DNA of 64,000 bases, from the NCBI RefSeq assembly GCF_041206865.1, contig NZ_JBGEDP010000003.1:62001-126000 (forward strand), read 5' to 3'. The notes beneath the pieces are model-generated. The model saw only the letters and a list, made by a program, of their open reading frames with translations, had not been told where the DNA came from and made no database searches. Made by a program: the position numbers and the translations under genes. Origin of the DNA: Mycobacterium sp. HUMS_12744610. Its GTDB lineage: Bacteria; Actinomycetota; Actinomycetes; Mycobacteriales; Mycobacteriaceae. This document shows, in pieces, positions 24,495 through 33,523 of this stretch (positions within the stretch are counted from its first letter, which is position 1; each line of letters opens with the position of its first letter).

Positions 24495-26336
24495 ATGCGA
24501 GTTCACCACATCGTCGCGACCCGGATTCGGTCATGGGTGCCCGCCGAGCGGCTCGATGCCGGCGAGGAGGAGCTGCGGCGCTACAGCCGATGGATACGAG
24601 CGTGGACGCCGTGGCTGCTGGTGGGCTGGGTGCGCCGGCACCGGCTGGTCAGTGCCGTAGGTGGATTCGTGCTGGCGGTCCTGTGGTGGGGAGTCGGTCG
24701 AGCGTGGGCCGATGACGGGACCGGGACAGCAGATTCCACCGGCGGCGGTGATCCGCTCATTTCGTGGATGGGCATCAAAGACTCCCACGGCGGTTCGGTC
24801 GCGAAGTACACGATCACCATCAACGAGGGCGGTATGGATCCCATCGCTAAAGCGTTCGCGTGGATCGACTACGTGATGTATGAGCAGTATCGGAACTGCG
24901 TGGCGACAGCGTTATGGCTGATCAAGTACACCCTCGAATTCCGCTGGCTGTCATTGTTCACCGGCCCGTTCCAGCGGATCGGTGACGGGATCAACACTGC
25001 GATGAACCGATTCGGGTTGGCGCCCATGGCACTTGCGGTACTGGCGATCATCGCGGTCTGCGCCGTCTTGGCGGGCAAAGTCGCCAAAGCCAGCTCCAAC
25101 ATCGCGACCGGATTATTGATGATCGGCGTCGCGGCAACCATTTTCGCTCATCCCCTCAGCCAGCTCGTCGGTCCCGATGGGATGTTGGCCAAAGGCCGCG
25201 ACACCGGCTTGCAGATCGCTGCCACGGTGTCTGACGGGGCCATGGGTGACCGGGGCGGCAGCGCCGACGTTGATGGCGTCGTCGCCCGCCTGGCGGATCG
25301 GTTCCTGCGCTCCCCCACTCAGATGATCAATTTCGGGCGGGTCGCCGACTCTATCTCGCAAAAGTGCGAAAAGGCGTGGACCAACGGAATCAACAACGGT
25401 CACGGCGACGCGCTCAAAGACGACATGAAGGACTGCGATGACCAGAAAGGCGACGGAATGCATCGCAAGGCGATGCGGTACCCGACCGCCATTCTGGGTG
25501 GCCTGCTCATGGTCAGCTTGCTCGGTTTGGGGCTGATCTTGTTCGCCTGCTACTTCGTGTGGCACGTGGTGCGCTCGGCGGTGCAGGCCATGCTGTTCGC
25601 GGCGGTAGCTACACCGGCGTTTGCGGTCGGTGTGATCCCGGGCGGGCCGCAGACCTTCGCGTGGAAAACCGTCCTGGACTGTGCGATGGCCTACCTCGCG
25701 ATGATCATCTACACCGCGGGTTTCGGTGGCTACAACGTGGTGCTCGACGAGGTGTTCAAATCCACGGCCAACGCCTTCGAGGCGCTGTTTTTGACCGCGC
25801 TGGTGGTGGCGTTCGGGTTCGCGTTCTTTGGGCCGCTGCGGCGAATGTTTGACCACCAGCGCGATAAGGCAGCCGCCAAACTCGGTGGCGGGCGGCTGAG
25901 TTCGGGCGGGCAGGGCTGGTTAAGCAAGGCCGCTGACCTGTCACAGGTCAGAAATGCGTTACCCCATCGCAAAGGCCAAAGCGGCGGCGCTCAAGGGCGT
26001 GACCCGGTCCGCATCGATGCCGGAGCGTTGCAGCCCGACGCGGTGGTCAACATCCAGCGAGACGGGGCGGTATCGGTCAGCGCCACTGACAGTGCTGACA
26101 GCAGCGCCGGCGGCAGCGGGAGCCAGCAGTCGGCCGGGTCGCCTTCTGGTGGGGGCTCGCCCAGCGGATCGACGTCGGCGCAGGCCGCGCCGCCGTCCTG
26201 GAGCCCGGGCGCCTCCGCGAAAATAAACGACCGCCTTTCTGAAGCGATCCGGATCTCTCAGCGCCGCAGAAACGGTGGAGGCCCAGGCCCATCCGGGGAC
26301 GGCGGCGGGCGGCATTCGATGTCTGAAGCTGCCTAA
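24495..26336 (+). CDS. Polytopic T4SS channel protein (VirB6/TrbL-like)
   Basis: 613 residues. Amphipathic N-terminus, first helix at about 54-75, a periplasmic segment, then at least five more hydrophobic helices to residue about 450 (for example MALAVLAIIAVCAVLAG and YPTAILGGLLMVSLLGLGL), ending with a Gln/Ser/Gly-rich cytoplasmic tail of about 150 residues. Position between the VirB4-like ATPase and the wall hydrolase matches the multi-pass TcpH/VirB6 component. Two Cys pairs in the large loop may form disulfides. Confidence 0.75.
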   Translation: MRVHHIVATRIRSWVPAERLDAGEEELRRYSRWIRAWTPWLLVGWVRRHRLVSAVGGFVLAVLWWGVGRAWADDGTGTADSTGGGDPLISWMGIKDSHGGSVAKYTITINEGGMDPIAKAFAWIDYVMYEQYRNCVATALWLIKYTLEFRWLSLFTGPFQRIGDGINTAMNRFGLAPMALAVLAIIAVCAVLAGKVAKASSNIATGLLMIGVAATIFAHPLSQLVGPDGMLAKGRDTGLQIAATVSDGAMGDRGGSADVDGVVARLADRFLRSPTQMINFGRVADSISQKCEKAWTNGINNGHGDALKDDMKDCDDQKGDGMHRKAMRYPTAILGGLLMVSLLGLGLILFACYFVWHVVRSAVQAMLFAAVATPAFAVGVIPGGPQTFAWKTVLDCAMAYLAMIIYTAGFGGYNVVLDEVFKSTANAFEALFLTALVVAFGFAFFGPLRRMFDHQRDKAAAKLGGGRLSSGGQGWLSKAADLSQVRNALPHRKGQSGGAQGRDPVRIDAGALQPDAVVNIQRDGAVSVSATDSADSSAGGSGSQQSAGSPSGGGSPSGSTSAQAAPPSWSPGASAKINDRLSEAIRISQRRRNGGGPGPSGDGGGRHSMSEAA

Positions 26337-26349
26337 CGAGCGGCATCTG

Positions 26350-27510
26350 ATGGAACCGACGACATGGGTCGCTGCGGCCCGCAAGCTGTGGCAGCACCGG
26401 GGAAAGCTGTTCGCCGTCGCTGCAGCGCTGGCGCCGATCGCGTTCACTGCCGTGCTGGTGTTCGTCGTGGTCATTGCCGGCGGCGGGGCCCCGCAGGTCG
26501 ATGCCATGGTCACACCGCAGTGCCAAAAGCAGCTGCAGTCGCAGGGAGTGAGCGCAGACCCCGGGGTGTCGTTCGGTGCGGGCCCGGTCAACAACGGCAA
26601 AGCGGTCATCGCCACCGGGATCCAAATGAAGATCCCGGAAAAAGGGATTGTCATCGGTTTGGCGACCGCCCTGGAGGAATCCGGGCTCAACAACAAAGCC
26701 AATCCCCATGTGCCCGAATCGATGTCGATTCCCCACGAAGGTACCGGCCAGGATCACCTATCTGTCGGCATCTTCCAGCAGCAGCCGTGGTGGGGGCCGA
26801 TCAAAGACCTGATGACACCAGGGGTGGCCGCCCGGAAATTCTTCGAGAAGCTTCTGAAGGTCGGTGGGTGGCAAGCGATGGCACCCACCCAGGCCGCCCA
26901 AGCGGTGCAGGGCTCGGCGTTCCCGGACGCCTACGCCGCCTTCATCGCGCCCGCGACCGTGTTTTACCGCCAGCACGTCCACGAGGTCCTGGCCACCTCC
27001 GGGGGCAGCGCACCGCCGGAGGCCGCCCGTGACGACCACGGACGCGACGTGTGCGGGGTGCTGGTGGATCCCAATTCCGTGCAGACGCCTACCGCCGAAC
27101 CGCGTGCTGGCACCGCAGCTGGGGTGGCTGCCGTCCGCTACGCCGAACATCAGATCGGGTTGCCCTATGTGTGGGGCGGAGGGTCACTAGATGGGCCGAC
27201 CGGCGGCGGGTTTGACTGCTCGGGACTGGTGCGATTCGCCATCTATCAGGCATCCGGGCATCGGATCGTGCTACCGCGGGTCACCTGGGACATGGCCCAC
27301 GCTGGGCGGCTGGTGCCCAGAAACGCTGTCCAGCCCGGTGATTTGGTGTTCTCCAACCCCGAAGCCAACCCCTCCACCGGGATTATCGGCCCAGGTCACG
27401 TCCAGATGGTGGTCAACCCGTCCACCGTGGTCGAAGCCCTCGATTTCGGGATCCCCGTCAAGCTGTCGCCGTTCCCCACGCATTACATGGCGATCAAACG
27501 AGTCCTGTAG
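26350..27510 (+). CDS. Bifunctional cell-wall hydrolase of the T4SS (transglycosylase-like plus NlpC/P60)
   Basis: 386 residues from ATG 26350, 14 bases after the previous stop. N-terminal anchor helix at about 20-42, then a lysozyme/transglycosylase-like region (GIVIGLATALEESGLNN, VGIFQQQP), a linker, and a C-terminal NlpC/P60 endopeptidase: FDCSGLVRFA (Cys near 288), GPGHVQM (His near 347). The fusion is typical of the TcpG/Orf14 hydrolases that open peptidoglycan for Gram-positive conjugation. Expected to act outside the membrane. Confidence 0.87.
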   Translation: MEPTTWVAAARKLWQHRGKLFAVAAALAPIAFTAVLVFVVVIAGGGAPQVDAMVTPQCQKQLQSQGVSADPGVSFGAGPVNNGKAVIATGIQMKIPEKGIVIGLATALEESGLNNKANPHVPESMSIPHEGTGQDHLSVGIFQQQPWWGPIKDLMTPGVAARKFFEKLLKVGGWQAMAPTQAAQAVQGSAFPDAYAAFIAPATVFYRQHVHEVLATSGGSAPPEAARDDHGRDVCGVLVDPNSVQTPTAEPRAGTAAGVAAVRYAEHQIGLPYVWGGGSLDGPTGGGFDCSGLVRFAIYQASGHRIVLPRVTWDMAHAGRLVPRNAVQPGDLVFSNPEANPSTGIIGPGHVQMVVNPSTVVEALDFGIPVKLSPFPTHYMAIKRVL

Positions 27511-27533
27511 CAACTGAAAGGAAGTGAGTCACG

Positions 27534-27902
27534 ATGTGGCACGTAACCGAGGTCATTCGGCCCTGGGCTGAGGTGACCGCGCAAACGCAGCTGTGGATCG
27601 GCGCGGTGCTCGGTGTCGCAGCGGTGTGCGTGTGGGCTGGACTGGGGACCACCACGGCCCTGGTGCACCGGAGCGGGCCCGCGGGCGCGATGGCGGACGG
27701 CTGCCCTGCCTCGGCGCCGGTGGAGGTGCGGCCCGGACGGGTGACTGCCGCATGGTGGGCGTTGTGTGCGCGGCAGCTCACGACGCTCGCGGTGATCGCC
27801 GCGCTCATGGGTGGCCTAACCTACACGGCGGTGGACACAGGCTTCTTCAAGAACGGGATTTGTGTCTGCACGATCGGCGCCAGCCAAGGGTGGCAGCGAT
27901 GA
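27534..27902 (+). CDS. Small membrane protein of the T4SS operon
   Basis: 122 residues with two hydrophobic helices (about 20-41 and 80-100) and a C-terminal NGICVCTIG motif whose two Cys would face outside. GAAAGGAAGTGAG precedes the ATG. The stop overlaps the following gene (ATGATG at 27899). Family not recognised; co-transcription argues for a role in the transfer apparatus. Confidence 0.6.
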   Translation: MWHVTEVIRPWAEVTAQTQLWIGAVLGVAAVCVWAGLGTTTALVHRSGPAGAMADGCPASAPVEVRPGRVTAAWWALCARQLTTLAVIAALMGGLTYTAVDTGFFKNGICVCTIGASQGWQR

Positions 27903-28567
27903 TGCGCCGGATACCGTTGCTGTGGTGGCGGATTCGCGGTCAGGTGCGGCGGGTACCGGCTCGCGCCCGGTGGGTGCTGGTGATCGGGGTGATCGCGCTG
28001 GGCGGGCTGGCGTGGCAACACCACGACCATGCCGGGGCAGGCCACGATGCCAGCTCGAGCAGCTCGACTCCGAGTAGCGCGGCGCCCAGCGGTGCGGCCC
28101 CGCCCGGCGGCGGCGACCAAGGCGGCGACCCTGGCGCGTTCGCCAACGAGCCAGGCCTGGGGCCAACCCCTGTGGTGGATTCCTCAGTGGAATCCGCCCG
28201 GGCGACCGCGCAGCGATTCGCCACCAACTTCGCCTCCCCCGGCGCCAGCGCGCAGGACTGGTATGCACGCCTGGCGCCGGATCTGTCGGCGCAACTGCAG
28301 GAGCAGTACCGGCTCACCGACCTTCGCAACGTCCCACAGGCGACGGTGCAGGCGGTGACCGGCCCGCTCAACCAAATGCCCGGAACGATGGCATTCGACA
28401 TCACCTACAGCGACTCCACCCGTGTCGAGGTCCGCGTCGAGATGGGCACAGAGGGATGGAAAGTCATCAACGTCCTACCTCTCGACAGCGCGGGCGGATC
28501 CGCTGCTGGTGATCCGGCACTCGGCGGCACCGCCGGCAGCACGATCCCGGGCGTAGGTGCCCAATGA
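27899..28567 (+). CDS. Membrane-anchored NTF2-like T4SS protein
   Basis: 222 residues. Basic N-terminus, one transmembrane helix (about 25-40), a Ser/Gly/Pro-rich linker and an outer domain from about 90 that reads as NTF2-like (SARATAQRFATNFASPG, TDLRNVPQATVQAVTG, a final WKVINVLP strand). This resembles a second VirB8-like component. Start overlaps the upstream stop, and its own stop overlaps the coupling-protein ATG at 28564. Confidence 0.65.
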   Translation: MMRRIPLLWWRIRGQVRRVPARARWVLVIGVIALGGLAWQHHDHAGAGHDASSSSSTPSSAAPSGAAPPGGGDQGGDPGAFANEPGLGPTPVVDSSVESARATAQRFATNFASPGASAQDWYARLAPDLSAQLQEQYRLTDLRNVPQATVQAVTGPLNQMPGTMAFDITYSDSTRVEVRVEMGTEGWKVINVLPLDSAGGSAAGDPALGGTAGSTIPGVGAQ

Positions 28568-30567
28568 TCGCCGCCAGCAAAACCAAGGGCGGCAAGGGTG
28601 AGAGCAAGCCGTCGTCAGCGGCGACAGCCGGCCGCGCGTATGCCACCCCGAATGCCGAACTGACACGGCCCTACATTGCTGGTGAAAGCCCGGCTGAACA
28701 GAAGGAGGCCGCCCAGAGCTGGCAGTGGGTGATCCTGTCCGCGCTAGGTGTGGCGGTGCTGATCGGATACACGCGGGTGTGGCCGCTGGTCGGACAGCTG
28801 CTGTATCAGCCGTCGCCGCTACGCGACTATCTGCTGCCGCCCTCGGCGGACCCGGTGTATGTGATCGCCGGCGTGGGCGTCGGATGGGTGTGGATCCTGT
28901 TCGTGGCCGCGCCACTGGCGATCGCTGCTGCCGCAGGTCTGTGGTGGGGTGCGGCGGCGTGGGGAAACCACCGGGCCCGCGCCGGGCATCTGGGACACGT
29001 CAAGCCCGGGCAGGAATGGGTAGGGCAAACATATCCGGTCGGTCCGGTGATCTTGGCCGGGGCGGCGGTGGTTCTGGCCGCAGGTGGCGGGCTGTTGCGC
29101 TGGGTGGGGCCGGCGGCCAGCACCGCGGCCGGCGGGGCGGTGTTGTTGGCCGTCTTCGCGGTATTGGGTTGGGGCTGGGGGCAACTCGTCAGTTGGGCGA
29201 GGGCCCGCGGACAGATCAACCGGCAGATCAACCGGGTGACATTTCTGGCGTCGCCGGCCCTGGGGTGGACCGATGTGCGTGCGGGCCGGGTCCAAGCGGT
29301 GCGGTGCAGCTACCCGCCCAAAGCGGTGCCGTTCCCCAAAGTGGTGAAGCTGCTCTACGGGCAGCATCCCCGACACATGGGCGACGACGTACTGCGCGAG
29401 ATCGCCGAGGTGCTCGAGCAGGTCACGGGCCGCAACTACGTGGTGGACCATCAGCCGTTGACCCGGATGCTGCTGGCCACGCAGGTCGAGGTCTGCGACC
29501 AAGACCCCGAACTTACCGCCCACGCGGTACTTGAACCGCTGGTGGCCAATTGGTTTGACGCCACCGCCAGCATCGTGTCCGTCACCGTCGATGAGCCCAC
29601 GGTCATCATCGACGGTGACGGCAACATCGTCGACCGGGACGGCACCATCATCGACGACGGCTCGCGCGACGCCGAGGAGCAGGACAAGGCGGCGTACACC
29701 GACAACGACAAACTCGCCGCCAGGATCCGTGAATTCACCGTTGCGTTCGCTTACAGCCAGAAAGTCGGCACCAAATACCGGCAAGGGATGATCGAAGCGG
29801 CCGTCACCCAGGCGCTCAAAGGGTCCTGGGATGTGCAGTGGTCGATCCCCTCGCGGCGCGCACAGTTCAAACGCTGCCCCGGACTTCCCACGCTGGTCGA
29901 TCCGCCGCTGGACTTCCCGGTCGTCACCAAAGCCACGCTGCGTGCCATCTATAAGACCGCGCGGATCCCGTTCGCGATCGACGCCTATGAGAACTACATC
30001 GAGTGGGATTTCAGGCAGTCGCCGCATCTGCTGGTCGCCGGGCCTACCTCGGTCGGCAAGACGTCGTTGCTGATGACCGTGGCCACCCAGTGCGCGGCCC
30101 GCGGTATCAATGTGGTGTGGATCGACCCGAAAGGTTTCGACTCCCCCGGAATGCGGAACTGGCCCAACACCTCGCTGGTGACCGCCGGCACCGACGAAGA
30201 CGGCATGGTCGGGCACGCTGCGGCGCTGAGGTTCATCGCGGACACGATGCTCGAGCGGCTTTCGCAGGTGAAGATCAATCCGAACAAGGCCGACGATTTC
30301 GACCCGATCGTGGTCATCACCGACGAGTTCTCCAACTTGGTCGTGGCGCTGGCGGACTTCTTCAAGGAATTCGGCGGAAAGGGTGTGCCGCCCACCACCA
30401 GGGACGTCGGGATCATCCTGCGCACGGCGCGCGCGGTCGGTATCCACATGGCGATCGGTATCCAGCGGCCGGACACGATGTTCATTGCTGGTGAGGCTCG
30501 TGACAACACCGCGTTGCGGGTGGCGTTGGGTCGGCTGCGGTCCAAAGACGCCGCGATCATGATGTGA
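28564..30567 (+). pseudogene. tcpA: TcpA/FtsK-like coupling ATPase, 5' part, cut by IS3 insertion
   Basis: 667 residues are read before an in-frame TGA supplied by the first three bases of the IS. N-terminal region has up to five helices (about 55-75, 97-125, 155-220), then a cytoplasmic domain with Walker A AGPTSVGKTS near 491, an FtsK-like VVWIDPKGFDS block, Walker B VVITDEFSNL near 582 and AVGIHMAIGIQRPD. Coupling proteins feed the relaxosome to the channel. Removing the 1546-bp insert and one 4-bp duplicate rejoins this frame to 32115-32900 (AIMM then FNDPVAG) for a 928-residue protein. The truncated product keeps both Walker motifs but loses its C-terminal 261 residues. Confidence 0.85.
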
Positions 30568-30603
30568 GGTGTTTCTGACTTTGCGATAGACATTCGCGTT
30601 TGA

Positions 30604-31699
30604 TCAGACAACATCGTCGGGATCCTGTATGGGTTGAGTGTGCCTTTGCTGGCGGTGCCAGGCAAGTCGGCGGTTGCGGGCGGATTCGAGCCCGGCTTGG
30701 CGTGCTTTGCGGATGGCCTCCCCTCGTCCTTCGTGTTCGTCGTTGGGCGTGACATAGCCGATGCCGGCGTGCAACCGGACTCCGTTCCAGAATTGGCGGG
30801 TGACGGCAAGTTCGGCGCGCAGGGTGGCGGGGTCCTCGATCGCGAGCAGGTGCGGGAACTCGGCCTTGAGGTGCCCGTTGAAACTCTCGATCCAGGCTTG
30901 ATCGGTCGGCGTTCCGGGGCGTCCGAAGTGCTGGGCGATCGCAGACATGGCCATGAACTCCCGCGTCGAGCCCGACGTCATCTGGGGACCGTTATCGGAC
31001 ACCGCGAGCAGGATCGGCCGGGCCTGGTCGTCGATGCCGATATCGACCAGGCCGTCGGCGCGTCGCTCAACGGCCTGCAGGAGTCCCTCGATGTCGAGCG
31101 CGTCGGTGAACCCGATCTCGACCTGGGTGGAGGTTTCCTCAGCGGAGACGACCTCGGTGATCCACTTGCGCGAGACCAAATCCTGAATGATCAACACTGC
31201 CATCCCCGCCCTGGTGAAGTGCGTCGTATCGTAAATCCAGATCGAGTTCGGCTTGTAGTCCACCCAATCCGGGAAGGGCTTGCGTTGAGAACGTCCAGGC
31301 TTGGGAAGTGGTCGAAAGTGCTTGTCCGCCAAGAACAGGACCCGACGAACACTCGACGGTGACACCCATACCCGGCCCAGATAAGAGCCGCGGTGAGCAA
31401 GCTTGCGGTGCGAGCGGTCGGTCTCGCCCCACTGGTCGAACAACGCCAAGATCTCGCTGACTTCTTCGTCGAGCAGCCCATGCATGGGCGACCCACCAGG
31501 GATCTTGTCGACCAGCTGGCCGATCGCTCGGCGAGCGATCCAGCGATGTGCCCGCAGCTCGCCGAGCTCCAACGCATGGCATGCCTGGCGCAGTGTCCAA
31601 CCTTCATCGACCGCCTGGTCGAGCAAGCCCAACAGCGCCGTCTTGGTGGCCACGTCGACACGGTGTGGGACTCGGCCACTTAGCCCCAGCGCCCTTTTC
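30604..31699 (-). CDS. IS3-family transposase OrfB (DDE integrase domain)
   Basis: Made as an OrfAB fusion by -1 frameshifting at GGGAAAA. Contains an HTH_21-like start (KTALLGLLDQAVDEGWTLRQ) and the rve core: IYDTTHF Asp, VSDNGPQ Asp and WIESFNGH Glu. The frame is also open upstream to 32079 but encodes Arg-rich sequence there, antisense in character, so I do not use that start. Complete to its stop at 30604. Confidence 0.85.
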
Positions 31700-32003
31700 C
31701 CTCGACCAACGTCAGCCGCACGGCCATCTCCTTGAGTGCCTCGGACAGCCGCGCGTTCTCGGCCTTGGCGGCATCGAGTTCGTAGTCGCGTTGGCGGGCC
31801 GCCGCGCCTGGCTTGGCTGCCGCCAGCGCGGCCAGCGCACCTTCCTTGGCGATCGTGCGGACGCGCATGATCGTCGTGCGATCCACCTGATGGTTGGCGG
31901 CGGCCTCGGCGATCGTCACCTCCTGGCGTACCAGCTGCAGCCATATCTCGTACTTCTGCGACGGGCTCAAGAACCGTCGGGCGACGGTGCGAGCGGTCGC
32001 CAC
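31680..32003 (-). CDS. IS3-family transposase OrfA (HTH protein)
   Basis: 107 residues from GTG 32003. HTH region FLSPSQKYEIWLQLVRQE with TIAEAAANHQVDRTTIMRV, then a leucine-zipper-like coiled coil (AENARLSEALKEMAVRL). Stops at TAA 31682-31680, just after the slippery heptamer GGGAAAA (plus-strand TTTTCCC at 31695-31701), where a -1 shift enters OrfB. OrfA alone usually represses transposition. Confidence 0.8.
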   Translation of the reverse strand: MATARTVARRFLSPSQKYEIWLQLVRQEVTIAEAAANHQVDRTTIMRVRTIAKEGALAALAAAKPGAAARQRDYELDAAKAENARLSEALKEMAVRLTLVEGKGRWG

Positions 32004-32111
32004 CAGAGTTTGCTTCGGACATGATCAGATCCTCCAAGAGAGCTCGGAGAACCCGTCGGATGTCGTCTGATCGACACACCGATCTCTATCGCGAAGTCAG
32101 ACGCAAAACAG

Positions 32112-32900
32112 ATGTTCAACGATCCGGTCGCTGGGACGCGGGTTCAGCCGGGTATCAAGGGGCGCGGCACGGTGCAATTGCCGGATGGGACGTTTCGGGA
32201 GATACAGGCCTTCTACACGCCGAAGGTGCCGGCCACACCTGAGCAGCGCGCCGAGCTATCCGATCATGAGCGGGCCGTCCTGGACAGGTTGGGGCGGGTG
32301 GACAGTTTCTGGCCGCGGCGGGTTGTCGACAGTGCGCTGCGTAATTACGACCCCGAAGACCCGGATCAGAAAGCGGAGATGTCGTTTGCGGTGATCCGGA
32401 ATTCGCCGATTGTGCTGGCGTCCAAACATCCTGAACTGGATTCACTCAGTGACGACTATGTGCCGCCGTCCTCGGGGGTGCGCAGGCCCACCATGGACGA
32501 CGACCACGACGAGACCGACCCCGGCGAAGTGGCTGCGGCATGGGCGCCGCTGGGGCTGAGCGGTGGTCCGCGAACCAGCGATGGACAGGCGGTGCCGCCA
32601 ACGTTCGCCGGGCCGGTGGACGGGTTCGATGACGACTACATGCCCGACCCTGAGGAGGAATACGGGCCGGCGGTTCCGGTCGCTGCACACGACGTCGAAT
32701 TCGGCGATTTAGTGGACGTTTCCGTTGACGGTGCTGGTGAGTGGCGATACGTTCACGCTGAGCCGTATCGCAGCGACGATGAAGACGGTGAAGACCGGCT
32801 GATCATCCCGTACCGGGATCTTGAGGACACGCAGGCTGCCAGCGACATCGAGGTCGATCCCTATGAGCAGATGCAGGTCCGCAAACTGCACATGAACTGA
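32112..32900 (+). pseudogene. tcpA: TcpA/FtsK-like coupling ATPase, 3' part stranded by IS3 insertion
   Basis: The first residues (MFNDPVAGTRVQPGIKGRG) continue the ATPase sequence broken at 30564 without loss. The segment holds the end of the ATPase core (TVQLPDGTFREIQAFYTPK), a short linker and an acidic, probably disordered tail rich in Asp/Glu and Pro ending at TGA 32900. There is no ribosome site of its own apart from IS-derived sequence, so it is unlikely to be made as such. It may be the substrate- or channel-docking tail of the coupling protein. Confidence 0.85.
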
Positions 32901-32926
32901 TCCAGTGATCGAGGGGAGGCGCGGCG

Positions 32927-33082
32927 ATGGGGGGCGCGTTGGCCGGCTCTGTTGGCCGGCCGCACACAGCCGCCGAAGTCTGTGCTGAGCGCGGCCCCGG
33001 ACTGTGCACGGTGGGTCAACTGTCCGCGCATCGTGCGATGGTTGTGGGGGATGTGTCGACCGACAATTACAGGAGGACTTGA
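32927..33082 (+). CDS. Possible 51-residue small protein
   Basis: ATG 32927 is preceded by GGGGAGG at a good distance; 51 codons end in a TGA that directly abuts the next start at 33083. It would be translationally coupled to the neighbour. Contains two Cys (EVCAERGPGLC) and no hydrophobic helix. Support is positional (RBS and stop/start junction) only. Confidence 0.4.
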   Translation: MGGALAGSVGRPHTAAEVCAERGPGLCTVGQLSAHRAMVVGDVSTDNYRRT

Positions 33083-33523
33083 ATGCCCAAGAAGCGATCC
33101 GGTCGTGCCGCTGCCGAACGGGCGTACGCGGACTTGATCCGCGACAAGACGCGGCTTGTCGGCGATGTCGGTGACACATTCGAGGCGTTGACGGCGGCGT
33201 TGACGGCGGCTGCTGCGCAGCGTGAGCGCTATGAGCAGGCTCGGGCGGCGGCGATCAAGAACGGCGCGGCGACCAGTGAACAACTAGATCAACTGGGCTA
33301 CCGCAAGACAACTAAGACGGTGACGCTGCCCGCATCCGAGGATTCAAGCGCCAAGGCAGGTCGAGGCGCCACGAGTGACGACGAGGGCGGCATCACAGAT
33401 AGGGCCGGCGTTGATGCCGTGAGTGAACCCGAGCCTGCGGCGGACACTGGTGGAGATGGAGGCGACGCCAGGACGGACGTGTTGGCGGGGGTCGGCGCAG
33501 GTACAGATGGAGGGCAGCACTAA
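33083..33523 (+). CDS. Hypothetical charged protein ahead of the ESX locus
   Basis: 146 residues. N-terminal 75 residues are helical and coiled-coil-like (RAYADLIRDKTRLVGD, AALTAAAAQRERYEQARAAA); the rest is acidic low-complexity Gly/Asp/Ala. AGGAGG is 5 bases before the ATG. TAATG overlap with the next gene. Could be a partner or chaperone-like helper of the following protein; no family recognised. Confidence 0.6.
   Translation: MPKKRSGRAAAERAYADLIRDKTRLVGDVGDTFEALTAALTAAAAQRERYEQARAAAIKNGAATSEQLDQLGYRKTTKTVTLPASEDSSAKAGRGATSDDEGGITDRAGVDAVSEPEPAADTGGDGGDARTDVLAGVGAGTDGGQH

Larger units (their letters stand above)
30565..32110 (-). mobile_element. IS3-family insertion sequence, 1546 bp
   Basis: Ends are imperfect inverted repeats starting TG, sharing CTGACTTYGCGATAGA after the first 10 bases, and flanked by the 4-bp direct repeat GATG (30561-30564 and 32111-32114). 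Two overlapping frames on the minus strand encode OrfA and OrfB with a -1 slippery site. The element is intact by every visible criterion and looks recent. Confidence 0.9.

Noticed and set aside
30604..32079. A single 491-residue transposase starting at 32079
   Set aside because: Its first 120 residues are Arg/Gly-rich antisense-type sequence overlapping orfA; the -1 frameshift model fits IS3 elements and the slippery site.
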